From contig OU452199.1 in the NCBI GenBank assembly GCA_911728435.2, positions 13,030,860 through 13,094,859 of the forward strand: a stretch of 64,000 nt of DNA, read 5' to 3'. The notes under the pieces are model-generated. The model saw nothing but the letters and a program-made list of their open reading frames with translations, ran no database searches and was not told where the DNA came from. Made by a program: the position numbers and the translations under genes. Of this stretch, positions 1-11,288 are shown piece by piece. Every line of letters begins with the position of its first letter. Positions within the stretch are counted from its first letter, which is position 1. This DNA is from Apoderus coryli. Taxonomy: Eukaryota; Arthropoda; Insecta; Coleoptera; Attelabidae.

Positions 1-700
1 ACCAGTCACATTTTGATGACTAATCATACACAAGTTGGATAACCTTGATTACCACCTGAGTGTTTTTATATTTTTTGCTTATTCGAACAATAATATTTTT
101 CTCATATCTTTTAATGATATCATCAAATTTATTGCAACAATTATTATTTTCGACACCGAGTCGAATTGTCTAGCAAGTATAATAACAAAACTCACTATTT
201 TTTTCTCTGGATGCGATAAGGTTAATTTTACATTTATTGCACAAGCTGATGCAATTTTTATTAAACAATTGAGGAAAGATTATGTTCGACATAATTTTCT
301 ACACTATGTTTTTTTATGTACAAAAATATTTATGGAAACTTTAATATTACTTGTGGAAAACTGTAAAGTGTTTAAAAGTCATGTAATTAAATTATGTTTA
401 ATCATAAAATAATAATAATTCCTTTACCATATCAACCAATAACAATCCAACGCATCTTTACCTAAAAATATTATTTTTGTACTGGAAATTAAGAATGACG
501 ATGTTATAATGTAACGAATTTTCGACCACTAAAGTGTGATAGATTTATTTATTTTATTTCTTTTGTGTTGATCCAATGTTATTTTTTACGTGTCATTCAC
601 TTCTGACTGTATTGGTTGATAGAAAGATATAACGACTATACAAGGTATTACTTTGTAGTATTTTCTGTTTTATGGGCAGCTTTATTTTCCCAATATTTTA
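1..700. other. AT-rich stretch, no gene recognised
   Basis: No recognisable domain, repeat or RNA is visible. The open frame at 35-412 would begin at a TTG and has only low-complexity, hydrophobic residues typical of chance frames in AT-rich DNA, so it is not called. Confidence 0.6.
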
Positions 701-705
701 AAAGT

Positions 706-747
706 AGGCCCTGAAAAAGTTTATGTTTAATAAACGAAACGTTGGCT
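706..747 (+). ncRNA. hammerhead-like self-cleaving RNA motif A
   Basis: The core CTGAAAA lies at 711-717 (one change from CTGANGA). One unpaired A follows, then a perfect 6-bp stem II (719-724 with 730-735) and GAAA at 736-739. Helix III is minimal (A739, C740, G741, T742), the presumed cleavage base is T743, and GG after it pairs with CC at 709-710, extending to a 4-bp helix I (GGCC with GGCT, last pair G-T). This is the layout of type I hammerheads of Penelope-like retroelements. The A for G in the core and the extra base may reduce activity. Confidence 0.6.
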
Positions 748-2026
748 GAAGTTTAGGATTTTTATTTATTTGGCCCATACCGAGAATTCATGTTTTGAAA
801 AAAAAAAGTATAATTGGTGTTAAAAAAATTTTTTTGAGCATAAAAGGAAGTGTTCCTTTTATCATGTGTCTCTATCTATATGGGTTCAATGCAGTTATAG
901 GCTGAAAGTGGAGCAACAATTTTATACGTATTTATAATTTATTCTTTGAGTTAATATGCGTTCCTCAAATTTTTGCCTGCCTTTGTTGAACCGACAATAC
1001 GCAAATTTTGGAATACTTCAAAAATGATCATTAGATATGTTCAAAATGAGTGGGTCTGCGCCGGACCCTCCACTGCGACCACCGAGGGTCTATTGTGGCT
1101 GGTCATTAAGTAAATGCCGAAACAGTAGTTTTGAATGTAAATGCCGAAACAGTAGTTTTGAATTTTAACAAATATGTATAGGATAATAAATTTAGATATA
1201 CACATCGATAAGACCCGAATGTTAGGATTATTGGCTCTCAGTTTATTACCTTCTAATATCGGCTCTAGTGCATTTGACGCCTGCCTATAGCTTATTGGTC
1301 TATAACACAAACTTTCCGCACAAAACTTGGAACAGAAATTATATAAAATTTAATAAGGCATACTTCTCGTCAACCAAAGCTAAAGCCCAACATATTAAAA
1401 TTTTTATAGGCCTTGATATTTGATTGAAATATGTGGATCCATTTTTTTATTCTTTTTCCACCTCTATTATTGGTCTCTTTAGTTATGCAAAAACAACAAG
1501 AACCAGCCTCCCTACATCCTAATTTAAGTGCAAATAGAGTTTACGAGAACCTAAAAACTCTGAAAGTGTTCGAAGTAAAAACAAGTGCAAATGTAGGAAC
1601 ATCTCGAGCAAAATTTGGTGAAAGAGAATAGCAGGTTCGTTTAGTTGGTAGTGAATGTTTAAATAAATTTCGCCAGAAGCCCAATACATATTTTTTAAAA
1701 TTAAGGTTTGTGAGGGATGATGTTACGTTAAAATATATTTCTTGTTAGCTAGCGTATATCGTGTTACGAGGTATATGTATAGCTAGGTTTCCCCAGTTTT
1801 ATTCAGATATTTTCTTGGAACGAATTTTTATTAGCTTTACAATTTACACGAAGTATAAAAATCAACTCGCGAAAAAAACAATGTAAATTGGGTTTCAAGA
1901 GAAAAAGAAAACGTTTTTATTGCATTAGATCATAATATAGCAAAATCAATAAAAAACGTTTTATTACAATTTGTATAACTAATTATCTAGAATACAACGC
2001 GCTATTCAAACTAACAAATGGTCAAG
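748..2026. other. AT-rich stretch with little content
   Basis: Apart from the 27-bp tandem duplication at 1110-1163, no gene is recognised. A 66-codon frame at 1431-1631 (plus) begins with a hydrophobic, signal-peptide-like run of about 20 residues followed by a polar tail. It matches nothing I know and could easily be chance, so it is only noted. Confidence 0.55.
1110..1163. repeat. tandem duplication of a 27-bp unit
   Basis: A unit starting GTAAATGCCGAAACAGTAG occurs twice head to tail (1110-1136 and 1137-1163) with no visible difference, so the duplication is recent or maintained. Confidence 0.9.
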
Positions 2027-2600
2027 TATGTTCTCCAAAAGATATAGCTCTATGAAGATGGGATTTACATTGGTTTTTTTCCCAAAAGATATAGCTCTTT
2101 GAAGATGGGATTGACATTGCTTTTTTCCAATAGATATAGTTCTTGGAAGATTCAATCCCATCTTCAAAGAGCTATATCTTTTGTAAAAAAACCAATGTGA
2201 ATCCGATCTTCCAAGAGCTATATCTTTTGGAAAAAACCAATGTCAATCAATTCAATCTTCAAAGAGCTATATCTTTTGGAGAACATTCTTGGCCATTTCT
2301 TTGTTTTTCCATAAGACATAGCTCTTTGAAGATGTGATAGGCAGACTTTTTTTTTCATAAGATATATATAGCTATTTGAAGATGGGATTGACATTTGTTT
2401 TTTTCTTAAAAGATATAGCTTTTTGAAGATGGGATTGGCATTCTTTTTTTTTTCCATAAGATATAGCTTTGTGAAGATGGGATTGGCATCGGTTTTTTTT
2501 CCGAAAGATATAGCTCCTTGAAGATGAGATTGACATTTGTTTTTTTCCAAACGATATAGCTCTTTGATGATGGGACTGACATTGGTTTTTTTATATCTAT
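2027..2600. repeat. 12-unit short satellite with inverted centre
   Basis: About twelve units of roughly 50 bp share the core AAAGATATAGCTCTTTGAAG followed by ATGGGATTGACATTGG and a T run. Two to three units (2034-2150) read forward, three (about 2155-2285) read in reverse, and six (about 2308-2600) read forward again. The segment 2027-2290 is therefore a large palindrome: TGTTCTCCAAAAGATATAGC near 2029 is mirrored near 2283. Units differ by scattered substitutions. Unit length keeps long frames open on both strands, which explains the coding-like translations; I do not think they are genes. Confidence 0.9.
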
Positions 2601-4500
2601 TCAAAACACAGGTTATCATGATGAATTAAATTTAGGTTATAATATACGAGTGTAAACTAAATATGCGCATTGATTTAATGTTAAACTGATTATTTACTTT
2701 AGTATATATGGGAGTTAATATTTGGGAAGTTAACTAATATTGTTACAATTTGAAAAAGTAGTCCATTCTTAGTGGAGTTGCAATTTACACAATACAATAC
2801 AATTGTTTTTAATATAATATTGTTTGTGTGAAAAATTTTACGTCATGAAATATTAATTTGGAACATTTTTAATGAACCTGTTCTTCTGTTAGCTTTCGGT
2901 TCAATAGTAAAGTTCATTTTTGTGATTATAAGTCTAGCGGTTAAAGAAATTATCCATATTAGAGTGTTTGATAGGTATTCCAACTATACTACCTAAACTA
3001 ATGATTATATTATGCAATAATTTATTTGTCACCTACACGAAATTATTGTTTGAATTATATAAGTTTGACATCCTCTGCTCTGGTAATAATTATCTATTTA
3101 ATGTTTTGTCGCTATTGGTGGCTGATTATAAGATTTTGTACGTCCCAAAGTATATTCTAAATTTGCAAATTTAATTTTAATTTAAAGTTATGGAGGTTAC
3201 GTTTTTTGCTTTTGTTGCATTTATATAAAGCTGCGTTTCGAATGGGTTCATATCATTATAGGGATATGTTTTTATTTTATGGTGAAATATAATGCAAAAC
3301 TTGATAATGTCAGAAAAATCAAGTGAGCTGTACCAATACGTGAAAGTGTTGAGTTGGTGAATTTAACATACATGTTTGGATAGCATTTTATATAATCGAC
3401 AAAACCAATGATTTCTACAGAACGATTGTCCGGCAACGTTCAACATAAGTGTGACAAGATCCCTGGAATTAATACTTTAAATTTTTGTGTTTTGAGATAT
3501 TTCAAGTCACTATTTCATTCTAAACCACAACAACATAAGATGAGGAGCTTTGCTTGAATCACTTTGAACATTTAAACTTATGACCGGAATGTAAATTGAA
3601 TTCTACAATCTTATTTTGTTACGCTTTTGACAGTTATTAAATGAATACACAAAATTATTGTAATTTTTTTAATGCTCAAAGCCAATTACAGTAATGCCTT
3701 AAAATTTTTGATTTGGGAATCATCAGAGGGACCTATAGGTATTGCAAAAAAAAATGGAAATTGTGAAATAATTTTTTTTCTTATACACGTCCCAGCCGTT
3801 CATGCCTAGAGTACCTTTTTATTTAGCATAGTCTGAAGTTTTCAAATATTATAAATATATCGAAAATACAAAATCAATAGTTGACGATAAAGAAAAATAG
3901 TATATAAAATACCACTTGACCCTCTAAAAGTTACGCCTATGGTATTGTTTAAAAATAGATCAATTTAACTTTTAACGTTAAATCATTGATCTTGCGCCTC
4001 ATACATATCCTAAATGTAATTTATCTAGAAAATCTGAATTTTGAATATTTAATAAAAATATCATCATACTCTAGAGTTGATGTTCCCAAGTTGTAGTCGA
4101 GAGTCCAGAGCTCAGTCGGTGTCTAAAAGTCCTCCTAGCTAGATAAAATTACAAATCGCCCCCAAGCCTCTACACACCGCCCCCATTTTTTTCTGGGTCT
4201 CTTACCGCCCCCCTTTAGGCCTGCAGTTATCGCCCACTTTGGGCACCCCTGCTCTAGAGACACACCGGCAAAATTCCTGGACCCCCTTACATTTTCTAGA
4301 ATGGATAATATTCTAATTAATTTTATGAATTTCTTTATTCTATTACAATGCTTTTGATACAATTTATTGTGTGATGTGAAACAAAAATTACAAGAAAAAT
4401 TAGTACCTACCCAAATTAAATGTAATTAAAGAATGTAAAAGATAATTATGGCAACTTTAATACCCAGTATGGGTTCGTCTGTTCTAGAGTAGTGCATTCA
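2601..4500. other. AT-rich stretch, no gene recognised
   Basis: No domain or repeat recognised. Around 4140-4260 there is a locally GC-richer patch with C runs, but its translations show no familiar motif. Confidence 0.5.
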
Positions 4501-4504
4501 CCAG

Positions 4505-5150
4505 CCACGACATTGAAGAACTAAATTATTAATTTGTTCGTGTCGAATTGTGTTCCACTCTTCTTCAACCGCTCAAGTGCTCAATCGGATTCATAGTCAT
4601 AGATGTCTGTGGTATGTGGATCAGTCTTGCCGACCACCGTACATAATATTTCATCAAAACATCGCGGTTCATCCCTGATGAAAAGGAACAACTTCTTTGG
4701 CGGCAGTTAGACGTGTTGCACATCCTGGTTCTCTCCATAGCCTCATACGTTGGCTGTCACTAGTTAATCAGAACATGGACTCGTAGGAAACCAGGATGTT
4801 ACTGCACTGCGGTAAAAGTCAATTTATGTGGCATATCCCACACTAAGGCGGCTATGTGCTCAATCTTAAATTGGCACCATCAAGTATTCGTCGAAGTGTA
4901 CGTCTCCAAATTAGAAATCAGCCTACCATGAGTTCGTCTAAAATGAGTTCTGACGGCGGGGACCGTTATGTTGCGGTTGCGTCTTAGAAAAGTGGCTATA
5001 TAGCGATCCTCTCTTGCATTTGTAACTCTTGGACGTCCACCACTTGGTGTCCTATTCACATTTCCAGTTTTTTGAAACAATCGGATTAATCGACTAACAG
5101 ATGATGTGGGTATATTAAGTGTGTCGGAAAGTTGGAAAAAAGCTTATTGT
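4505..5150 (-). pseudogene. Tc1-like transposase relic
   Basis: Read on the minus strand from about 5150. The N-terminal helix-turn-helix is clear (IPTSSVSRLIRLFQKTG, then GGRPRVTNAREDRYI and RRNRNITVPAVR), the typical Tc1 bipartite paired-like DNA-binding region. After frameshifts near 4900 the DDE domain can be followed in pieces: YESMF where Tc1 has DES, DSQRMRLWREPG, a GG(R)-type stretch, and at the C terminus MNPIEHL-like codons and EEEWNTI. Several stops and frame changes mean no functional protein. The first catalytic Asp appears changed to Tyr. It abuts an inverted partial copy at 5153. Confidence 0.8.
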
Positions 5151-5152
5151 AA

Positions 5153-5265
5153 GATGCAACCGCAACATAACGGTCCCCGCCGTCAGAACTCATTTTAGAT
5201 GAACTCATGGCAGGCTAATTTCGAGACGTACACTTGAACGAATACTTGATGGTGCCAATTTGACC
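5153..5265 (+). pseudogene. inverted fragment of the same Tc1-like transposase
   Basis: Plus-strand translation gives NRNITVPAVRTHFR, a stop, then THGRLISRRTLERILDGANL, which is the second DNA-binding subdomain of a Tc1 transposase. It is the reverse complement of about 4862-4996 with some differences, so the two relics form a head-to-head pair. This copy keeps the SRRTL reading that the minus copy has lost. Confidence 0.8.
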
Positions 5266-7235
5266 TATCAAACGTTGAAATTGCTGTGTCAAACATAGGC
5301 GATAAGTTTTTGCCCAACTTTGCAACATTACAAAAAACGTGAATTCCTTACAGATTATTTCTATGAAAAAATTATGCTAATATAGAGTATGTATTTTGTT
5401 TTATAGGAGGTCCAAGCGTTTTGCCATTATGTCGCATCGTTATGAAATCATCCCTATAATGCCGTGCCTTCGTTAGTCTGTTTAGCTTCCCTTCAGAAAT
5501 TGTGATGGTTTTAAATTCATAAACCTTACAATCAACGATAAACGTGAAAAGTTTAATTAATCATAGTCTGACATGATATAATTAAAATGCAGTATAAACA
5601 AACATCTTATCTTTATGGTGTTTTGGGTTAGATATTATAATAATAGGTGTGCAAGTACGTACTTTGTTGGGTTACAAAAAAGTTCCAAAGCTATAATTAG
5701 CGATTATTTGTCAGGTCACTTTTATACAATTTGAAGTTAATTAAAGTGTATGAAAAATATGTTAAATTAACTCCTCAGGTTCACGCTAATTTAATTCCAT
5801 TATCGGCTTAACGTGCACTGCATAATACGTGCATTATGTAAATTTTAAAATAGACGTAATAAACGAAATATATTATACCGAAATGTTGCGGCATGAATTA
5901 ATGGTTATATGTTATAGAGATAGATTGAGAGATAAATATTGATCAATATTGTTTTGTCACATAATCCAAAGGAAGTTAAATACCTATTTTAGAATGGCAC
6001 TCACATCGCACGAAGACCTTGTTTGGACTTAAGCTTGAATGCAAAAATGTTAAAAAGGTCCTGTTTTTTTCCTTGGTTAAAGCATATATAGAAACCTCTC
6101 TTCAAAATTTTATAGAGATTATGCCTCAAGATCGACGCAACGATATATATAAGAAATAGTTTATGCTATGTTTTTACTTTGGAAATTTTTACCTTGGAAA
6201 TTTTGAAAAAGTACACACACTCGTCTGCGAGACTGCCCGGCTGGATAAATCAAAGAAAATTTAGGGTAATTAACAGAATGTCTTTTGCGACATCTAGCTT
6301 ACATTGGTAAGAACAAGAATATACTATGTCGACTGCGTGTGAGGCCACAGACCCCATAATGCACGATTACCAGCACAGATGCGCCGATACTCACAATATT
6401 TCAAAGCAGGCGATTTTGAAACCAATCTTCAAACAATTTTGCACCTATATTTTAATGAAAATCCAAAGATCAATTGGCCATGTTTTTCGAGCATAACAGA
6501 TATAAGTTTGGAACAAAACCATTTTTTTTGGACCCGCATGCAAAATTGTCATTCTCTGTCCTTTATTTGAGGGAGCTTTACTTTGGCATCTAGATGTTGA
6601 GTGGCTCCATTGTTTTTTAGGAGTATCATTGCATTCATACCTTGTTTCGTCAAGATATATGATTGGACCACTTTTTGCACCATATTATTTTATGGAGTTT
6701 AATTAATCTTGACGCCATTCTTGTGAACGTTGTGTTCATTAACACTTTCCTTTTATTAATGGTTCGATATTTAAACCCATTATTTTCACAATTATACAAA
6801 AGCTGTTTCTGCTACAGGATATGTTAGTTCTTTTTGTAGTAAGAATGACCTATCGTAATTCTACATGAATAGGTGAAAAAAGCTAAGAAATTTCACCACC
6901 CGGACCTGTATACAGGAAGCTGATGGTTACGGAGTTTTTCGAGGGTAAGGGTGTCAGTTAAATTTTACCGCACTTCAGGAATCAGCGAATTATTTGACAA
7001 TACTAATGGACTCGAGTTTCGCCGTTTTGTACTTTTCAGACCAGAAAGGCCTATATAACTCAATAATATAATTTTAATAAGTTTTGGTGTATTTTCTGGC
7101 TTTCAATTCGCACACACTTCTATGAGCCCCCAGTTTTCAGACCACACTGAAGTGCCTAAGACGCAATAATTAATTCTACAACTTTTGGCCCAGTTGATTA
7201 AGGATTAAGGTACTGTAATATTTTAAAACTAATAA
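5266..7235. other. AT-rich stretch, no gene recognised
   Basis: No gene, RNA or clear repeat recognised. The short frame at 6379-6570 has no identifiable motif. Confidence 0.5.
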
Positions 7236-7239
7236 TGAA

Positions 7240-7560
7240 GTTCTACGAGGAGCTGGCCTAGAGAGACATCTAATGGACACTGTAAAAAAAAGTAAAGTGT
7301 CAAATCTGGGCATACTCTGAGGGGACCTCGCTACTGCATACCATTGCTAGTACTTCAAGGAAAAATCGAAGGTAGAAGGGTGCCAGGTCGAAAACAACAC
7401 TCTTGGCTCCAAAATATAAGAGTCTGGTGTGGTGTACTGGACGCCGTAACCATTTTTAGACAGGCGGCAGAGGGCACCCTGGCTAGTTCTGTGACTATGA
7501 AATAGACAAATGATCGCCGACATGCGGCATAGTATATGGCACCCCAAGACGAAGATTTTA
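7240..7560 (+). pseudogene. LINE reverse transcriptase C-terminal fragment (RTE-like)
   Basis: The frame from 7296 to a stop at 7502 reads GHTLRGPRY, LQGKIEGRRVPGRKQHSWL, QNIRVWCGV and IFRQAAEG. This succession (GH, LQGKIEGRR.GRR..SWL.N.R.W, then F..A) is the tail of many arthropod LINE reverse transcriptases downstream of the polymerase domain. The expected continuation MIADMRH appears in another frame at about 7511, so there is a frameshift near 7505. Polymerase and endonuclease domains are absent: a 5'-truncated copy. Confidence 0.75.
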
Positions 7561-8137
7561 AAATTGTTCGCCATTCCCTACTAAAAGTTCAATAGCTTCG
7601 TGCCTATTATTAATATTTATTCAAAAATTCGTGGGTCAAAGCAATAAAAGAGATGCAATGAATTAAACGTTTCACACCCTTTCGTATATTAATTGCCACT
7701 TCTTCAATGTGAAATGTTCCATAATAACTGTTATAATTATTTTATATTATAAACATTCTTGTATTAGTTTTTCGTATCCACCAATTAATACAAATTCAGT
7801 TGTATTGGTAGTTTACTGTCACGTAGATGTACCGGGTGTCCCAAACTCGGCGACCCAAGCGTATTGTATGAAAACAAGATTAGATATTAAAAATCTTTTG
7901 AACTGGTATAAATTGTGTTGCACTCAGGTATATTTTACGCTAAAAAAATATTTTTTTCCGATTTTGCAAAATGGAGAATATGACGTCATCAGTATTATTT
8001 TTCCACGAACATACCTATATTTTGCCACGTTCCGAAAGCCCTAATTTTCCTAAATACCTTTTTACTAATACATTTTCTTCTATCTGCATCTGCTAAAAAG
8101 CTAGAGTGCCAAAACTGACAAAAAATAGTATTAAAAT

Positions 8138-8770
8138 ATAATTCAACATAGCCATGTCAAATCAAATGTTCCATGAAAAAAAATTATTCTGTCACATTAC
8201 TAGTGACAACTGTTGTGTCACAATAATAAAGAATTAATTGTGAAAACAATAAATACGATACAGAAAGTAATAACAGGTACTTATTTACAACGTGTTTATA
8301 ACAAAAATGTTTTCGACAGAGGAAATAAAAAATAATATAATAATTGTTTAATTTATTGCAAAAGATGCGTTTTGGTTTTATATAGTGTAGGCAATGTCAT
8401 CTTCGTCTCATCATCTTTATTTCTTTCAATTGTCAGCCATATTTTTTCGACAAAGAAAATAATAAAAATTAGATAATAAACCAAAAAGTGTGATACAATA
8501 ATAAGTTTAAAATTGCTTTCCATGTAGCATTTGATGATTTACATGGTTAAGTCAAATATCTTGAAAAACATATTTTTGTTCATAAAATTATATATTTTCG
8601 TTAGTCGAGAACATCTTTTTGGTATAGACTTTGTAAATAATTACCTTCCGTATATAATATTCATTATGTTGACAATTAAATAATAATTATTGTGACAACA
8701 GTTGTCACTAATAATGAAACAGAATAATTTTTTCCATGGAGCACTTGATTGGTAACATTGCTAAATTAAT
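8138..8770. repeat. foldback segment nested in the 7832-9754 element
   Basis: About 170 bp at the left edge (including ATTATTCTGTCAC and AGTGACAACTGTTGT) recur inverted at the right edge near 8590-8770. Arms are diverged, perhaps 75-80 percent identical by eye. Its centre (about 8455) differs from that of the host element (about 8793), so it looks like an independent insertion. Confidence 0.7.
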
Positions 8771-8788
8771 AGTATATTAAGTATAAAG

Positions 8789-8864
8789 GGCGGTAAAGCA
8801 TCCGTTGCAGCCCGCCGCTGTAGAGACGCACGAGTGCGCGAAGGGCTGCAGCGGCTTTACCGCC
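8789..8864. repeat. GC-rich hairpin
   Basis: GGCGGTAAAGC (8789-8799) pairs perfectly with GCTTTACCGCC (8854-8864). After a 2-nt bulge, CGTTGCAGCCC pairs with GGGCTGCAGCG. The loop contains a further CGC/GCG mini-stem. It stands out as a GC-rich island in AT-rich DNA. A diverged copy of one arm occurs at 44713-44733. Confidence 0.8.
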
Positions 8865-9382
8865 AGTGGTGCTTACAACTGTTTTTCGCCAGCGTCTTCA
8901 TACGACAATATTAAACCAAAAGAACTTTATTTTAATAATTAATTATTACTGTTATGAACTGACAGTTTTTGACAGTAATTAATGGGATACATGATAGTAG
9001 GCGTTATCCTTTGACAAACTCAGATCAGATAAACTTAGGTGACAGGCTCACATGTCAATGTTGAGTATTTTAAATGTAGAAAGAAACTGTCATATTATTA
9101 TCTGAGCGTGTACGCTATACAAATTTGATTTTAGAATCTTTGGTATATTTCGGTACTACTATAATAATTAAAAAGTGATTACTAATTAATAATGGACAAT
9201 TTTAAATAATTAAATGAGTTTAGCGGAATGGCAGACGACTACCTAAGTAAACTCTCTCAATGAATTGTCAACTTATCCTCTAGATGGAATGCACATTAAG
9301 TTAAGTGAGTGAAAACTACTGATGTTAACGTTATTATTGGAAATCTAACAGTAGCGCCATCTATGAAAAAAAAATAAAAAGA

Positions 9383-9412
9383 GCGGGCGCTAAATGGTTA
9401 TTTACCGCCCGC
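9383..9412. repeat. 12-bp-stem hairpin ending in TTACCGCCCGC
   Basis: GCGGGCGCTAAA and TTTACCGCCCGC pair with one mismatch around a 6-nt loop. TTACCGCC also ends the hairpin at 8789-8864, so the two may bound a nested element of about 0.6 kb. Confidence 0.7.
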
Positions 9413-9756
9413 ATATGCGGTAAAACTCTGTTTAAGTGCAGGCCGGCGAAAATAATATTTAAGTTTTTTGTTTGTTTGGGCGCGCTAACTTCTTAACGAA
9501 AAGAAATAAAAAAAAATTTTTTTTCGAAAAGTGTTTGGAAAAAATAGATCTTTTTGGTTATAGCAAAATACTGGTATGTTCGTGGAAAAATAACATTGAT
9601 GACGTCAATTTCTCCATTTTCCGAAATTGGAAAAAATATTTGGCTTTCCCAAAATGGACCTTAGCACAACTCAATTTAGCCCTTTAAAAAGATTTTTATT
9701 ATTATATCTGGTTTTCATACAATAGACCTGGGGCGCCGAGTTTGGGACACCCTGTA

Positions 9757-11140
9757 CCTATATACGATTAATTTAAAAGATATCATTGGCACTACTAATC
9801 TAAGTTAAAATATTTTAATGTGCAAAACTTTTTTTTCCGATTAACATTCTAAAATTATTTTCCAGGTTGTTGTAGAATGTAGATATTTTCATGTCAATAA
9901 CTCATAAAGGTTCCTTTTAGATTGCGGAAATTATGACCAAGCTCCCAAACTGTTAGTAATTTACATCGATTCCGAAAACTTGTGCAATCTGCTCAGGTAA
10001 AACATATTGTATACTATATTAATGTTTTTGCTAATATCAATTTTTGAATTTGTTAATAATTTTTAAACAATATGTATTATTTATGAGCTAATAATGTTAA
10101 TTGTTTAATGGCCTAGTAAACGCGTTAGAAAAAAAAATGAATTTTAATAAATGCTACCTCCATATAAATAGCCAAAAATAATACCAATAACCTCGTAACA
10201 TAATCTGAACTGTTGCCATCTATGTTCGTTTCCAACGCTATTAAAACTCTAAATGTGATGTATAACCTTAAACATTTATGTGTAAATATTGACTTTTTTA
10301 CAACTCCTTGAGCCGTTTAAAGACCTCACGGTATGTTAATAAATGGCAAAAAGAAGGCTGTGGTAATAATTTGAATTTAATGTCGTTAAAACGACAAATA
10401 AAATAATTAAATACGACGCCTTGTAATGCTATTATGGTAGGCCTGGGCTTTTGTTATTCAAAAAACATTATACCTAAGCGTTTTGGGAAAATATTTATCA
10501 GATTCGCACATTGCACGAATATTGTACAATAATGATTTAAACAACAAATTATGCGTGTTTATGTTTATAATTGAGTTATCGCGAGTTGTATATTAGTGTT
10601 TACAACAGATTGAAATGGTTTTAGCACAGCCTATAAAAGTCTGGATAAACTTTGTGTCTAGTGTATCGTAGTTCCGCCTGTGCCTTACATTTTCTTCCGT
10701 TTAAGAAGATGAAAAATCGTCAATACCAAATTTTTCAACAAAATCGCTAAATATTGTGTTACTTTGAACTATTTGTCTGTGGTCTGAGGTCTTAACTAGT
10801 TTTATCAAATATAGTAACAAAAATCATTTTAATTTTTGAAACCATGGATCATAATTCTAACAATTATATTATATTAATATTTTTTGAAATAATCCATTTC
10901 GAAGATAAACGGAATCGGGATCTATTTATAAAACAAACGACGTCTGCTCCACAAAATTCTTATATTAATACGAGTGTATTTGAAAATATGGTCGAATCGT
11001 GGTTGGTTTCTAACGAAGCGGTGTTTTTGATTTTTTAACGAGTCAAAGCTCAATTGATAACAGAAACATAAAATGTTGTCTCTTTTAACACTTTCTTTCA
11101 GGTACTGTATATGCCAATAAATGTTAATAAATTTAATTAT
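9757..11140. other. AT-rich stretch with one repeated fragment
   Basis: No gene is recognised. At 10936-10958 the string ACGACGTCTGCTCCACAAAA is nearly the same as ACGACCTCTACTCCACAAAA at about 11187-11206, which belongs to the long inverted repeat that follows. Confidence 0.5.
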
Positions 11141-11246
11141 TGAAGTAATCCATTAGAGAGTAGTGGTGTAGATGTAGGAAATGAAACGACCTCTACTCCA
11201 CAAAACCATACATTTTATATATATTCAAATCAGAACAATTTAAAAT

Positions 11247-11288
11247 ACTCATACATGTTTCGAGACTTATAGGCTCATCATCAGTGAC
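11247..11288 (-). ncRNA. hammerhead-like motif G
   Basis: On the minus strand: CTGATGA, one unpaired T, a short stem (GAG/CTC), GAAA, helix III ACATGT and cleavage base A. Helix I has three pairs (TCA with TGA). It is the counterpart of motif F in the opposite arm of the same inverted repeat. The exact CTGATGA and GAAA cores are retained. Confidence 0.6.

Larger units (their letters stand above)
7832..9754. mobile_element. TA-flanked non-autonomous Tc1/mariner-type element
   Basis: The left end TACCGGGTGTCCCAAACTCGG matches the inverted right end (reverse complement TACAGGGTGTCCCAAACTCGG). Homology continues inward for roughly 200-250 bp, including TTTTTCCACGAACATACC near 8000 and, inverted, near 9580. 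TA dinucleotides lie outside both ends (7830-7831; 9755-9756), the signature of the IS630-Tc1-mariner superfamily. No transposase is encoded, so it would need help in trans. The middle is composite: a foldback segment (8138-8770) and GC-rich hairpins (8789-8864; 9383-9412). Confidence 0.85.

Noticed and set aside
35..412. 125-codon open frame
   Set aside because: It begins at TTG, is AT-biased and hydrophobic, has no motif, and is of a length expected now and then by chance in this composition.
1431..1631. 66-codon frame with a signal-peptide-like start
   Set aside because: There is no homology I recognise, no cysteine pattern and no supporting promoter or splice context; kept only as a remark.
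2218..2619. 133-codon minus-strand frame rich in repeated PIFKKLYLL-type blocks
   Set aside because: It is a by-product of the tandem satellite unit, which leaves frames open on both strands.
3700..3725. CTGATGA on the minus strand as another hammerhead core
   Set aside because: There is no GAAA box or matching stem within reach. The same applies to sites near 24109, 30283 and 43705.
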